Source: an uncultured Bacillota bacterium (GTDB lineage: Bacteria > Bacillota > Clostridia > Peptostreptococcales > Anaerovoracaceae). Taken from it: a DNA stretch of 5,829 bases. The notes under the pieces were generated by a model, which saw nothing but the letters and a program-made list of their open reading frames with translations, made no database searches and was not told the origin of the DNA. A program made the position numbers and the translations under genes. Shown here one piece after another: positions 1 through 5,783 of this stretch. Position 1 is the first letter of the stretch. Each line of letters opens with the position of its first letter. The stretch lies in contig CAUDEQ010000093.1 of the NCBI GenBank assembly GCA_958448635.1, positions 1-5,829 of the forward strand, given 5' to 3'.

Positions 1-83
1 AAATGACAGAAGAGGAATATCAGGCTGTTCTGGAAGCAAGAGCTGCTGATAAGGCTGCTGCTGAAAAGGCCATGGAGGCTTAA
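1..83 (+). CDS. C-terminal end of an unidentified protein (5' truncated by the window edge)
   Basis: An open frame enters from the left edge and stops at TAA 81-83. The visible 26 residues are Met-Thr followed by a Glu/Ala/Lys-rich, probably helical tail (it includes EEEYQAVLEARAADKAAAEK). The ATG at 3-5 is in frame, but there is no room to see a ribosome binding site. It is more likely an internal Met of a longer gene than a true start. The composition resembles the charged cytoplasmic tail of a larger protein, but nothing diagnostic of a family is present, so I assign no function. A long hairpin lies 47 bp downstream, consistent with the end of a transcription unit. Confidence 0.55.
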   Translation, partial: MTEEEYQAVLEARAADKAAAEKAMEA

Positions 84-129
84 TCATCATTCAAATTATT
101 ACTTATAAGTTTCTTAAATAAACACCTAA

Positions 130-171
130 ATGATGAAACGGTATGAGACAATTCTCATACCGTTTCATTAT
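130..171 (+). terminator. Long perfect hairpin after the truncated gene, possible terminator
   Basis: Positions 133-148 and 153-168 are perfect inverted repeats of 16 bp around a 4-nt CAAT loop. The stem extends to 130/171 through one G-T and two A-T pairs. It lies between the stop at 83 and the next promoter, where a terminator is expected. However, the sequence right after the stem (GCCCTCAGG) is not T-rich, so it is not a canonical intrinsic terminator on the + strand. The other strand is somewhat richer in T beyond the stem. It could instead protect mRNA 3' ends or be a protein-binding palindrome. Confidence 0.45.
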
Positions 172-210
172 GCCCTCAGGTCTTCCTCCCCCATTAACGC
201 AAATATTGAA

Positions 211-239
211 TTGTCAAACTATTGTTTTTTTGATATCAT
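211..239 (+). promoter_or_regulatory. Sigma-A type promoter for the small membrane protein and AI-2E transporter
   Basis: A -35 hexamer TTGTCA (211-216) and a -10 hexamer TATCAT (234-239) are separated by exactly 17 bp. The -10 is preceded by TGA (231-233), giving an extended -10. Transcription would begin near 246, leaving a leader of about 40 nt before the ATG at 286, with AAGGAGG at 274-280 as ribosome binding site. A second AT-rich box, TATAAT at 263-268, lies too close to the ribosome binding site to be useful as a -10. Confidence 0.55.
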
Positions 240-285
240 TATATACATCATATCAGTTGGTATATAATAGAATAAGGAGGTCTTT

Positions 286-471
286 ATGGCTTTTAAACGC
301 AGTGGAATAAGACGAGATAAAAAGAAGCTGTTCAGCGCAGTGATGTGCATCTTTTTTTCACTTATCTTCTTTGGCAGCATTGCCATCAACGGATTTACCA
401 TCAGCAAGGTGGTATTCGGCGGTCTGCTGCTTTATTTCGGCATCGCAAATCTGAGATATTCGCGACTGTAG
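286..471 (+). CDS. Small two-helix membrane protein, function unknown
   Basis: This encodes 61 residues. The ATG is preceded by a near-perfect ribosome binding site, AAGGAGG (274-280), 5 nt upstream, which supports real translation. The N-terminus is strongly basic (residues 4-14 include K, R, R, R, K, K, K). Two hydrophobic stretches follow, about 15-34 and 38-55, separated by a short turn near NGFT. By the positive-inside rule the N-terminus should be cytoplasmic, making a helical hairpin with both ends inside. No catalytic or metal-binding pattern is visible and I do not recognise a family. It lies 46 bp upstream of the AI-2E-family transporter with no terminator between, so the two are probably co-transcribed. 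A role as a small partner of that transporter is possible but only an inference from position. Confidence 0.72.
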   Translation: MAFKRSGIRRDKKKLFSAVMCIFFSLIFFGSIAINGFTISKVVFGGLLLYFGIANLRYSRL

Positions 472-517
472 TTTAAAATGACATTATATACACGACAATA
501 CTTACCGGAGAAAAATC

Positions 518-1813
518 ATGAACAAGTACAAGGAAATCATTAAAGACAGTAAATTTGTAAAGGGGAGCTGCTTCATTCTTTTCAACGCAGTTCTTCTGTA
601 TATACTTTATGCTGTCATTAAAAACATCGACTGGGTGACGGACACGATCCTCAGCGGGCTGGGCATTCTTACAGAGGCTTTCTGGCCGCTGATAATAGGT
701 CTGATCCTGGCTTACCTGCTGAACCCTCTTTCGGAGATCATAGATAAAAAGCTGGTCACCAAGCTGATAAGGATCCCTGACGATCCCATCAAGGCAGAAA
801 AGAGAGAAAACCTCAGCCATTTCATCAGCGTGCTTTTCACGATAATCATCGTGATCGCCGCAATTATTGCCATAATATACGGCTTTACTGCATTGCTCAT
901 CGGGCGCCTCGTATTCGAAGATCTGTCAGCTCTGATGAAGGACTTCGTATCTGCCGTCGTCAGCTACGAGGACACCTTCAAGAACTGGATAGCCACCAGG
1001 ATCCCTGACGGAATGCTCTCTGAAAAGCTCAGTGAGTTTGCCAATGGCATCGTGGGCTGGATAAGCGAAAACATCAGCGTAACCAATGTTATATCCACCT
1101 TCACAAGCATAGGCGGCAGCGTTGTTAACATCGTCATCGGCGTAATCATTTCCATATACTTGATGAAGGATAAGAAGTTCTTCCTGGGGCTTTGGAGAAA
1201 ATTCCTCCACCTTACTCTTCCTCAGAAGAGCAACGCAGTAGTGACGGAAACACTCAGCGAAATAAACGGCGTGCTTTCCAAATTCATAAGGGGAGCTTTG
1301 CTGGACGCACTGATCATCGCCATACTTTCCTCAATCGGACTTTCGATTGCCGGACTTGAGGCCGCAGTATTCATCGGAGTGTTTGCAGGGATCTGCAATG
1401 TAATACCTTACTTCGGACCTGTTCTGGGCATGGTGCCCGCCTTCCTCATGGGGCTGTTCACCGACGGCTTCTGGCAGGGCGCACTGGCGGTAATCGTTCT
1501 GCTGGTAATACAGCAGATAGACGCCAACCTGATATATCCTAAGATAGTCGGCTCATCCACAGGGCTGCATCCTCTCATGGTTCTGCTTTCCGTCAGCGTA
1601 TTCGGCTACTTCGGCGGTATCATAGGAATGCTTCTGGCAGTTCCCATCGCCGGCATCATTCAGCTCTTCGTCGTAAAGTGGGCAACGGGCAAGGAGAAAA
1701 AGCTTCAGGCACGTCAAGAGACTGTCGAAGGAGAAAAGGGCTGCATTGAAGAAGCAAACAGCTGCATCGAAGAAGAGAACAGCTGTGCTGAAGGAGAAAA
1801 GGGCGATGCATAA
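518..1813 (+). CDS. AI-2E / PerM (YdiK, TqsA) family transporter
   Basis: A 431-residue multi-span inner-membrane protein of the family formerly called UPF0118 (Pfam AI-2E_transport). Hydrophobic segments lie near residues 17-35, 52-70, 102-130, 193-215, 258-314 and 318-388, with the characteristic long polar stretch (about 131-190) between the third and fourth. Family signatures are NVIPYFGP (294-301) followed by a Gly/Pro-rich helix, QQIDANLIYPKIVG (332-345), GLHPL (349-353), and a final GxxGMLLAVPIAG helix (367-379). The core length matches the family. Characterised members include the E. coli autoinducer-2 exporter TqsA and cation/proton antiporters from halophiles, so the substrate cannot be read from sequence. 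CGGAGA (506-511) serves as ribosome binding site 6 nt before the ATG. The unusual part is a hydrophilic C-terminal tail (about 390-431) made of seven-residue repeats, each of three bearing one Cys. Confidence 0.9.
   Translation: MNKYKEIIKDSKFVKGSCFILFNAVLLYILYAVIKNIDWVTDTILSGLGILTEAFWPLIIGLILAYLLNPLSEIIDKKLVTKLIRIPDDPIKAEKRENLSHFISVLFTIIIVIAAIIAIIYGFTALLIGRLVFEDLSALMKDFVSAVVSYEDTFKNWIATRIPDGMLSEKLSEFANGIVGWISENISVTNVISTFTSIGGSVVNIVIGVIISIYLMKDKKFFLGLWRKFLHLTLPQKSNAVVTETLSEINGVLSKFIRGALLDALIIAILSSIGLSIAGLEAAVFIGVFAGICNVIPYFGPVLGMVPAFLMGLFTDGFWQGALAVIVLLVIQQIDANLIYPKIVGSSTGLHPLMVLLSVSVFGYFGGIIGMLLAVPIAGIIQLFVVKWATGKEKKLQARQETVEGEKGCIEEANSCIEEENSCAEGEKGDA
1733..1810 (+). repeat. Degenerate 21-bp tandem repeat encoding a Cys-containing heptad tail
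   Basis: Three in-frame 21-bp units (1733-1753, 1754-1774, 1775-1795) plus a partial fourth (1796-1810) encode EKGCIEE, ANSCIEE, ENSCAEG and EKGDA. The unit consensus is x-x-(G/S)-C-(I/A)-E-(E/G). This places Cys409, Cys416 and Cys423 exactly seven residues apart in an acidic tail of the AI-2E-family transporter. The fourth unit returns to the codons of the first (GAAAAGGGC), as expected from duplication. The array sits directly beside a second, unrelated 30-bp repeat. Confidence 0.7.
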
Positions 1814-1961
1814 GCTTCGCTATTTCCCCGTGGGGACTGTTGCCCACGAGGGTTTTCCCTTGAGGACTGTTTCTCACGAGGGATGCTTCCGCGAGGGAGG
1901 CTTTTTCCCAAGCGATATTTTTTACAATGGCTGTTTTTCGCAGCAGACAAATCAACAATAA
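1806..1961 (+). CDS. Candidate 51-residue ORF overlapping the transporter gene's end, uncertain
   Basis: The ATG at 1806-1808 lies in another frame inside the last codons of the transporter gene, overlapping it by 8 nt. AAGGAG (1791-1796) is 9 nt upstream, so the start could be translationally coupled. The frame runs to TAA 1959-1961, just before the terminator hairpin. The product would carry a duplicated ten-residue motif, FPVGTVAHEG then FPLRTVSHEG, with a Cys/Phe/Gly-rich end. Against it, the protein part is generated by a 30-bp tandem repeat whose period keeps all frames open. I see about as many replacement as silent differences between the units, and I recognise no family. It may simply be a repetitive 3' untranslated region that happens to be open. 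Confidence 0.28.
   Translation: MHKLRYFPVGTVAHEGFPLRTVSHEGCFREGGFFPSDIFYNGCFSQQTNQQ
1823..1882 (+). repeat. 30-bp direct tandem repeat, two units
   Basis: Units at 1823-1852 and 1853-1882 are immediately adjacent and identical at 25 of 30 positions. They share a GGACTGTT core and a CACGAGGG end. A decayed third piece follows (GCGAGGGAGG at 1891-1900, then TTTTTCCC). The first unit also holds short inverted segments (CCCCGTGGGG at 1826-1835, and GGGG against CCC), so the RNA could fold. There is no spacer between units, so this is not a CRISPR array. Confidence 0.65.
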
Positions 1962-1979
1962 GTCAACAGCAATAGCAAC

Positions 1980-2008
1980 AAAAAAGTCGGCATATGCCGA
2001 CTTTTTTT
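1980..2008. terminator. Strong intrinsic terminator, probably bidirectional, between convergent genes
   Basis: A perfect palindromic stem, AGTCGGC..GCCGACT, centred at 1993/1994 is flanked by A-runs on the left (1980-1985) and seven Ts on the right (2002-2008). The T-tract follows the GC-rich stem on the + strand, and a six-T tract follows it on the - strand. It can therefore end transcription of the AI-2E transporter from the left and of the queuosine-precursor transporter gene (stop at 2082) from the right. Confidence 0.9.
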
Positions 2009-2029
2009 CATTGCTATTAATATCCAGCT

Positions 2030-2070
2030 AAGGCTGCCGCTTAAAGTCTCTCAATGCGGCCGGCCTTTTT
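2030..2070 (+). terminator. Second hairpin with T-tract, probable back-up terminator
   Basis: AAGGC (2030-2034) plus GCCGC (2036-2040) pairs with GCGGC (2056-2060) plus GCCTT (2063-2067), with a small T/CG internal loop and a 15-nt apical loop. Ts run to 2070. The orientation suits + strand transcripts that read through the first terminator, limiting antisense transcription into the - strand gene that ends at 2082. Confidence 0.6.
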
Positions 2071-2081
2071 ATGTATCACAC

Positions 2082-2822
2082 TCATTTTACCTTTTCATGT
2101 GTCCCTGCTGCTATATTACTCTTCCCCGGATCGCTCAGCGGCGTAATTTTCCTGGCAAGATAAATTGCCGGAGTATCGGAAAGACTTGTGATTATAAATA
2201 CAAGATATCCTCCCACGCATATGCTGATGAGGGTTTTGGTGTCATATACACCCGCAAATGCGGCTACGTTGTAAAGCACGGTATTGGCAGCCTGTGAGAC
2301 AAGTGTGGAAAAATTGTTCCTGACCCACAGGAATCTCCTGCTGTCTCCGCACAGTCTCGCTGTGAAGCTCCACCACTTATGATAAAGCCATACGTCAAGT
2401 CTCTGGCAGATGGCGTATACCACAAGGCTGGCTGCGATAACTCTAGGAGTGTTGGAAAATATCACGCTGAAGCTCTCACCGGCCCAGTCTCCTGCAGATG
2501 GCTCATATAGCAGCCAGCTCTGGGAGATCACTATAAAGGCGATGGAAGCCACTATTCCCAGATTAACTGCCTTTTTCGCCATGCCTGCTCCTTCCTTCTC
2601 GCTGAGGATATCCGTCACCAGGAAGGTGGATGCAAAGAGCACATTGCCCAGCGTCTGCTCTATGCCAAAGGCCTCCACAACTCGAAGAACCTCGATGTTG
2701 GCAAGAATGGTAGCTATGACCGTCCAGCAGAACAGCCCCGCTGTACCGAAATACTTGTACATCAGCACAACAGCTCCGTAAATTACAACGATAGATGCAA
2801 TCAGTAAAATTTCATTATTCAT
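2082..2822 (-). CDS. Queuosine precursor transporter, YhhQ/QPTR family (DUF165)
   Basis: A 246-residue membrane protein with about six hydrophobic segments (near 4-22, 27-47, 57-71, 87-105, 125-141 and 173-218). Family hallmarks are ANIEVLRVV (41-49), LGNVLFASTFLVTDILSE (58-75), KKAVNLG (83-89), RNNFSTLVSQ (168-177) and a late SDTP motif before the last basic segment. The family imports queuosine precursors (preQ0, preQ1, queuine or the nucleoside, depending on the member) for tRNA wobble modification. The preQ1-I riboswitch directly upstream independently supports this role. AAGGAG (2835-2830) lies 7 nt before the ATG. One point to check is Asn180 in SQAANT, where I recall an Asp as usual. 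The gene is last in a probable operon after the malic enzyme, and the exact substrate is not determined by sequence. Confidence 0.9.
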   Translation of the reverse strand: MNNEILLIASIVVIYGAVVLMYKYFGTAGLFCWTVIATILANIEVLRVVEAFGIEQTLGNVLFASTFLVTDILSEKEGAGMAKKAVNLGIVASIAFIVISQSWLLYEPSAGDWAGESFSVIFSNTPRVIAASLVVYAICQRLDVWLYHKWWSFTARLCGDSRRFLWVRNNFSTLVSQAANTVLYNVAAFAGVYDTKTLISICVGGYLVFIITSLSDTPAIYLARKITPLSDPGKSNIAAGTHEKVK

Positions 2823-2829
2823 TTTTTAT

Positions 2830-2871
2830 CTCCTTAGTTTTGTTTTTAGACAGGATGGTTTCGAACTGTCT
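2830..2871 (-). ncRNA. preQ1-I riboswitch in the leader of the queuosine-precursor transporter
   Basis: Read on the - strand, AGACAG (2871-2866) pairs perfectly with CTGTCT (2853-2848) as stem P1. It encloses the loop TTCGAAACCATC (2865-2854). An A-rich segment (2847-2838) and a CTAAGGAG tail (2837-2830) follow. This matches the preQ1 class I architecture: GUUC at the top of P1, a CCAUCC-like 3' side, an A-rich stretch and ACUAAGG. The tail that would form the pseudoknot includes the Shine-Dalgarno AAGGAG, and no terminator stem follows. Ligand binding should therefore block translation initiation of the transporter, as in known translational preQ1-I switches. Confidence 0.87.
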
Positions 2872-2894
2872 CTTTCGGCATTAAATGCCCGCCG

Positions 2895-4049
2895 TTATTC
2901 CTTCCATGCTTTTTCAACGGCTTCTGCTACTATATCGGCTGCGCCCGGATAAAAGGCGCTCGGTATGATGTAGTCCGGCTCCAGCTCTTCGTCCTTGATT
3001 ATTCCTGCAAGTGCAAAGGCTGCAGCTGTCTTCATCTCCTCTGTTATCCTCTTGGCTCTCGCTGCCAGCGCTCCCTTGAAAAGGCCCGGGAAGATCAGAA
3101 CATTGTTTATCTGATTAGGGTAGTCGGATCTTCCTGTTCCCACTACTGCGGCTCCTGCCTCTCTGGCGAGATCAGGCAGGATCTCAGGCTCAGGATTAGC
3201 CATGGCAAATATGATGGGATCCCTGTTCATGCTTCTTACCATGTCCTGAGTCAGCACACCTGCTGCCGAAACTCCGATAAAGAGATCCCTGCCCTTTACA
3301 GCATCGGCAAGGCTTCCCTCAATGTTATCGCTGTTGGTCACTGCGGTAAGGCGTTTCTTGGCTTCGTTGAGATCATTTCTCGACTTGTTGAGTATGCCTT
3401 TACTGTCGCATGCCACGATATCCCTGATACCCAGGTTCATCAGCATCTTGGCTATGGCAGTTCCCGCTGCTCCCGCTCCGTTGATCACGGCTCTCATGGA
3501 ATCAAGGCTCCTGCCTGTCAGCTTTGCCGAGTTGATCACCGCTGCAGATACCACCACCGCAGTACCGTGCTGGTCATCATGGAAAACAGGTATATCCACA
3601 GCCGCCTGCAGCTTTTCCTCGATCTCAAAGCATCTTGGGGCGGAAATGTCCTCAAGATTTATTCCTCCCAATGTCGGAGCGATGTTCTTGACGATGTTGA
3701 CGATCTCATCGACATCCTGAGTTTCCAGACATATAGGGAAGGCATCTATCCCGGCAAACTCCTTGAAGAGAAGCGATTTGCCGTCCATTACCGGAATGGA
3801 GGCAAGTCCACCTATATTGCCCAACCCCAGAACTGCTGAGCCGTCTGAAACGACAGCCACTATGTTCGATTTGTTGGTGTACTTATATACATCATCGGGG
3901 TTTTCATGGATCCTTCTGCAAGGCTCCGCAACACCGGGAGTGTATGCGGTGGAAAGATCATCCTTGTTTTCCACCCTTACCTTGCTGACAACGGCCATTT
4001 TCCCCTTGTTTTCTTCGTGCATCTTAAGCGATGCTTTGTAATAATCCAT
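2895..4049 (-). CDS. Malic enzyme (oxaloacetate-decarboxylating malate dehydrogenase), short bacterial type
   Basis: A 384-residue cytosolic enzyme that oxidatively decarboxylates L-malate to pyruvate and CO2 with NAD(P)+, linking C4 acids to the pyruvate pool. The N-terminal malic domain carries TAYTPGVAEPC (34-44, with the likely catalytic Tyr36), SDGSAVLGLGNIG (68-80), MDGKSLLFK (88-96, with the likely catalytic Lys91), the metal-site EDISAPRCFEIE (133-144), and FHDDQHGTA (156-164). The Rossmann domain begins at GAGAAG (191-196), continues through VACDSKGIL (212-220), and has ANPEPEI (284-290) and YPNQINN (310-316). Length fits the roughly 400-residue YtsJ-like class and all key residues are present. 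AGAGG lies 6 nt upstream of the ATG. The gene starts 30 nt after glnS ends. Cofactor preference (NAD or NADP) is not settled by what I can see; the Asp in ACDSKG is only a hint. Confidence 0.95.
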   Translation of the reverse strand: MDYYKASLKMHEENKGKMAVVSKVRVENKDDLSTAYTPGVAEPCRRIHENPDDVYKYTNKSNIVAVVSDGSAVLGLGNIGGLASIPVMDGKSLLFKEFAGIDAFPICLETQDVDEIVNIVKNIAPTLGGINLEDISAPRCFEIEEKLQAAVDIPVFHDDQHGTAVVVSAAVINSAKLTGRSLDSMRAVINGAGAAGTAIAKMLMNLGIRDIVACDSKGILNKSRNDLNEAKKRLTAVTNSDNIEGSLADAVKGRDLFIGVSAAGVLTQDMVRSMNRDPIIFAMANPEPEILPDLAREAGAAVVGTGRSDYPNQINNVLIFPGLFKGALAARAKRITEEMKTAAAFALAGIIKDEELEPDYIIPSAFYPGAADIVAEAVEKAWKE

Positions 4050-4079
4050 CTGTTTCCTCTTACCTTCGATCCTTTTCTG

Positions 4080-5720
4080 TTATTTTGCCGGCTTCCATGA
4101 GCTCTTGAGTCCGACTATCTTGTTGAACACCTTTTCATCATCTGTGGTCAGCTTTTCATCGGCAATGTAGTATCCCTTTCTGAAGAACTGGAATCTTTCT
4201 CCGGCCTTGGTCTCCATCACCGACGGCTCAGCGTATCCTACAGTCTCGACCACCGATTCTGGATTTAAGATCTGCTTATCGTCCTCGCCGTCTATCATGA
4301 GATAGTCGTAATTTCTGATCCTGATCCTGACTGCTGTGGCAGCATCCACCCAATGTATGGTTCCCTTGACCTTTCGGCCTTCGAAGCCGCTGCCGCTTTT
4401 AGTCTCGGGATCGTATGTGCAGTGAAGCTCCTTAACGGTACCGTCATCGTTCTTGATGACTTCATTGCAGGTGATGAAATATGCTCCCTTGAATCTCACT
4501 TCATTGCCTGGGAACAGTCTGAAGTATTTCTTTACGGGCACCTCCATGAAATCGTCGCCGTCCACATACAGCTCGCGGCTGAACGGAACCTTCCTGCTGC
4601 CCATTTCCGGAGCTTCCCTGTTGTTCTCTATTTCCATCTCTTCAGTCATATCCTCAGGATAATTTGTGATGACGATTTTGATGGGGTTTTCCACGACGTT
4701 TCTGCTTTCCACCTTGTTTTTCAGATCTTCTCTGACACAATGCTCCAGAAGACCCACGTCCACCTTGCTGTTGGCTTTGGCAACGCCTATCCTCTCGCAG
4801 AAGTCTCTCACCGCTTCAGGTGTGTAGCCTCTCCTTCTTATTCCTGCTATGGTAGGCATTCTAGGATCATCCCAGCCGTCTACTGTGCCGTTATCCACCA
4901 TCTCCTTGAGGTATCGCTTGCTCATCACCGTGTTGGTTAGGTTGAGCCTGGCGAACTCTATCTGCTGAGGCGGAGTCGGCCATCTGCCCAACTCTCTCAG
5001 TACCCAGTCGTAAAGAGGCCTGTGGTCCTCGAACTCAAGGGTGCATATGGAGTGGGTGATCCCTTCTATGGCGTCCTCTATAGGGTGGGCAAAGTCGTAC
5101 ATCGGATATATGCACCATTTGCTGCCGGTGTTATGATGCTCTGCATGGGCGATCCTGTAGATTACAGGGTCACGCATGTTCATGTTTGGCGAGGCCATGT
5201 CTATCCTGGCTCTCAGCACCTTTTCACCGTCCTTGTACTTGCCCTCCTTCATTTCGTTGAAAAGCTCCAGGTTCTCTTCGATACTCCTGTTTCTGTAAGG
5301 GCTTTCCTTTCCGGGCTCCTTGAGGGTTCCTCTGTATTCCTTTATCTCTTCGGCGTTGAGGTCGCATACATACGCCTTGCCGGCTTTTATCAGCTCAACT
5401 GCACATTCATACATCTCATCGAAATAATCCGATGCCCACAGTCGTTCATCCCATTGGAATCCCAGCCACTTTACGTCCTCCTCGATGGAATTGACGTATT
5501 CCATGTCCTCCTTGACAGGGTTGGTATCGTCATACCTAAGGTTGCATTTTCCATTGTACTTCTGGGCTGTGGTGAAATTGAGGCATATGGATTTAGCATG
5601 TCCTATATGAAGATAGCCGTTGGGCTCCGGCGGGAATCTTGTATGGACCTTGTCTCCATACTTCTGCGCTTCAAGATCCTTTTCTATGATGTTGTGAATA
5701 AAATTCGTATTTTCAGCCAT
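4080..5720 (-). CDS. glnS: Glutaminyl-tRNA synthetase (EC 6.1.1.18)
   Basis: A 546-residue class I aminoacyl-tRNA synthetase that charges tRNA-Gln with glutamine using ATP. The catalytic domain has RFPPEPNGYLHIGHAKS (28-44, HIGH at 38-41), the glutamine-type RYDDTNP (62-68), PMYDFAHPIEDAIEGITHS (206-224), and the KMSKS-equivalent VMSKR (265-269). The C-terminal part (about 340-540) matches the two beta-barrels that read the anticodon, including FSRELYVDGDDF (380-391), YFRLFPG (399-405) and FQFFRKGYY (510-518). Glutamine rather than glutamate specificity follows from close agreement with bacterial GlnRS, which is about the same length. I chose ATG 5720 over the in-frame ATG at 5780 because GGAGG (5731-5727) lies 6 nt before it, and the only good promoter would start RNA near 5777. 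It is the first gene of a probable three-gene operon. Confidence 0.96.
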   Translation of the reverse strand: MAENTNFIHNIIEKDLEAQKYGDKVHTRFPPEPNGYLHIGHAKSICLNFTTAQKYNGKCNLRYDDTNPVKEDMEYVNSIEEDVKWLGFQWDERLWASDYFDEMYECAVELIKAGKAYVCDLNAEEIKEYRGTLKEPGKESPYRNRSIEENLELFNEMKEGKYKDGEKVLRARIDMASPNMNMRDPVIYRIAHAEHHNTGSKWCIYPMYDFAHPIEDAIEGITHSICTLEFEDHRPLYDWVLRELGRWPTPPQQIEFARLNLTNTVMSKRYLKEMVDNGTVDGWDDPRMPTIAGIRRRGYTPEAVRDFCERIGVAKANSKVDVGLLEHCVREDLKNKVESRNVVENPIKIVITNYPEDMTEEMEIENNREAPEMGSRKVPFSRELYVDGDDFMEVPVKKYFRLFPGNEVRFKGAYFITCNEVIKNDDGTVKELHCTYDPETKSGSGFEGRKVKGTIHWVDAATAVRIRIRNYDYLMIDGEDDKQILNPESVVETVGYAEPSVMETKAGERFQFFRKGYYIADEKLTTDDEKVFNKIVGLKSSWKPAK

Positions 5721-5754
5721 TACAAACCTCCGTATACGCTCTATTTTAAATCGC

Positions 5755-5773
5755 AATGCACCCATTATGCATT
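5755..5773 (-). other. Short inverted repeat in the glnS leader
   Basis: AATGCA (5773-5768) and TGCATT (5760-5755) form a perfect 6-bp inverted repeat around a 7-nt spacer. It starts a few nucleotides after the expected transcription start. It could be an operator half-site pair or a small 5' stem, but six-base arms in AT-rich DNA are easily found by chance. Confidence 0.25.
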
Positions 5774-5783
5774 TTGACATTTT

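Noticed and set aside
263..268. TATAAT as the -10 box of the small membrane protein gene
   Set aside because: Transcription would start inside the ribosome binding site (274-280), and there is no -35 at proper spacing. The TTGTCA/TATCAT pair upstream fits better.
1823..1900. CRISPR-like array
   Set aside because: Units are directly adjacent without spacers, are only about 83 percent identical, and there are just two of them.
1656..1958. - strand frames across the end of the transporter gene and the repeats
   Set aside because: They overlap the conserved transporter 3' end and the terminator region, lack start signals, and are kept open by the 21-bp and 30-bp repeat periods.
2877..2889. Small hairpin just after the malic enzyme stop as a terminator
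   Set aside because: Only five pairs (GGCAT/ATGCC) around a 3-nt loop, with no T-tract following on the - strand, so it probably does not separate the malic enzyme and transporter genes.
4353..4940. + strand open frame of 195 codons opposite glnS
   Set aside because: Antisense shadow of conserved catalytic and anticodon-binding regions of glnS, with no start signals.
5022..5777. Long + strand open frame (251 codons) opposite glnS
   Set aside because: It is antisense to a fully conserved glnS, has no ribosome binding site I can see, and its product resembles no known family. Frames of this kind arise from codon bias in the real gene.
5718..5780. Upstream start giving a 566-residue GlnRS
   Set aside because: The extra 20 residues have no family counterpart, the start lacks a ribosome binding site, and it lies at or before the predicted transcription start. 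GGAGG directly precedes the ATG at 5720.
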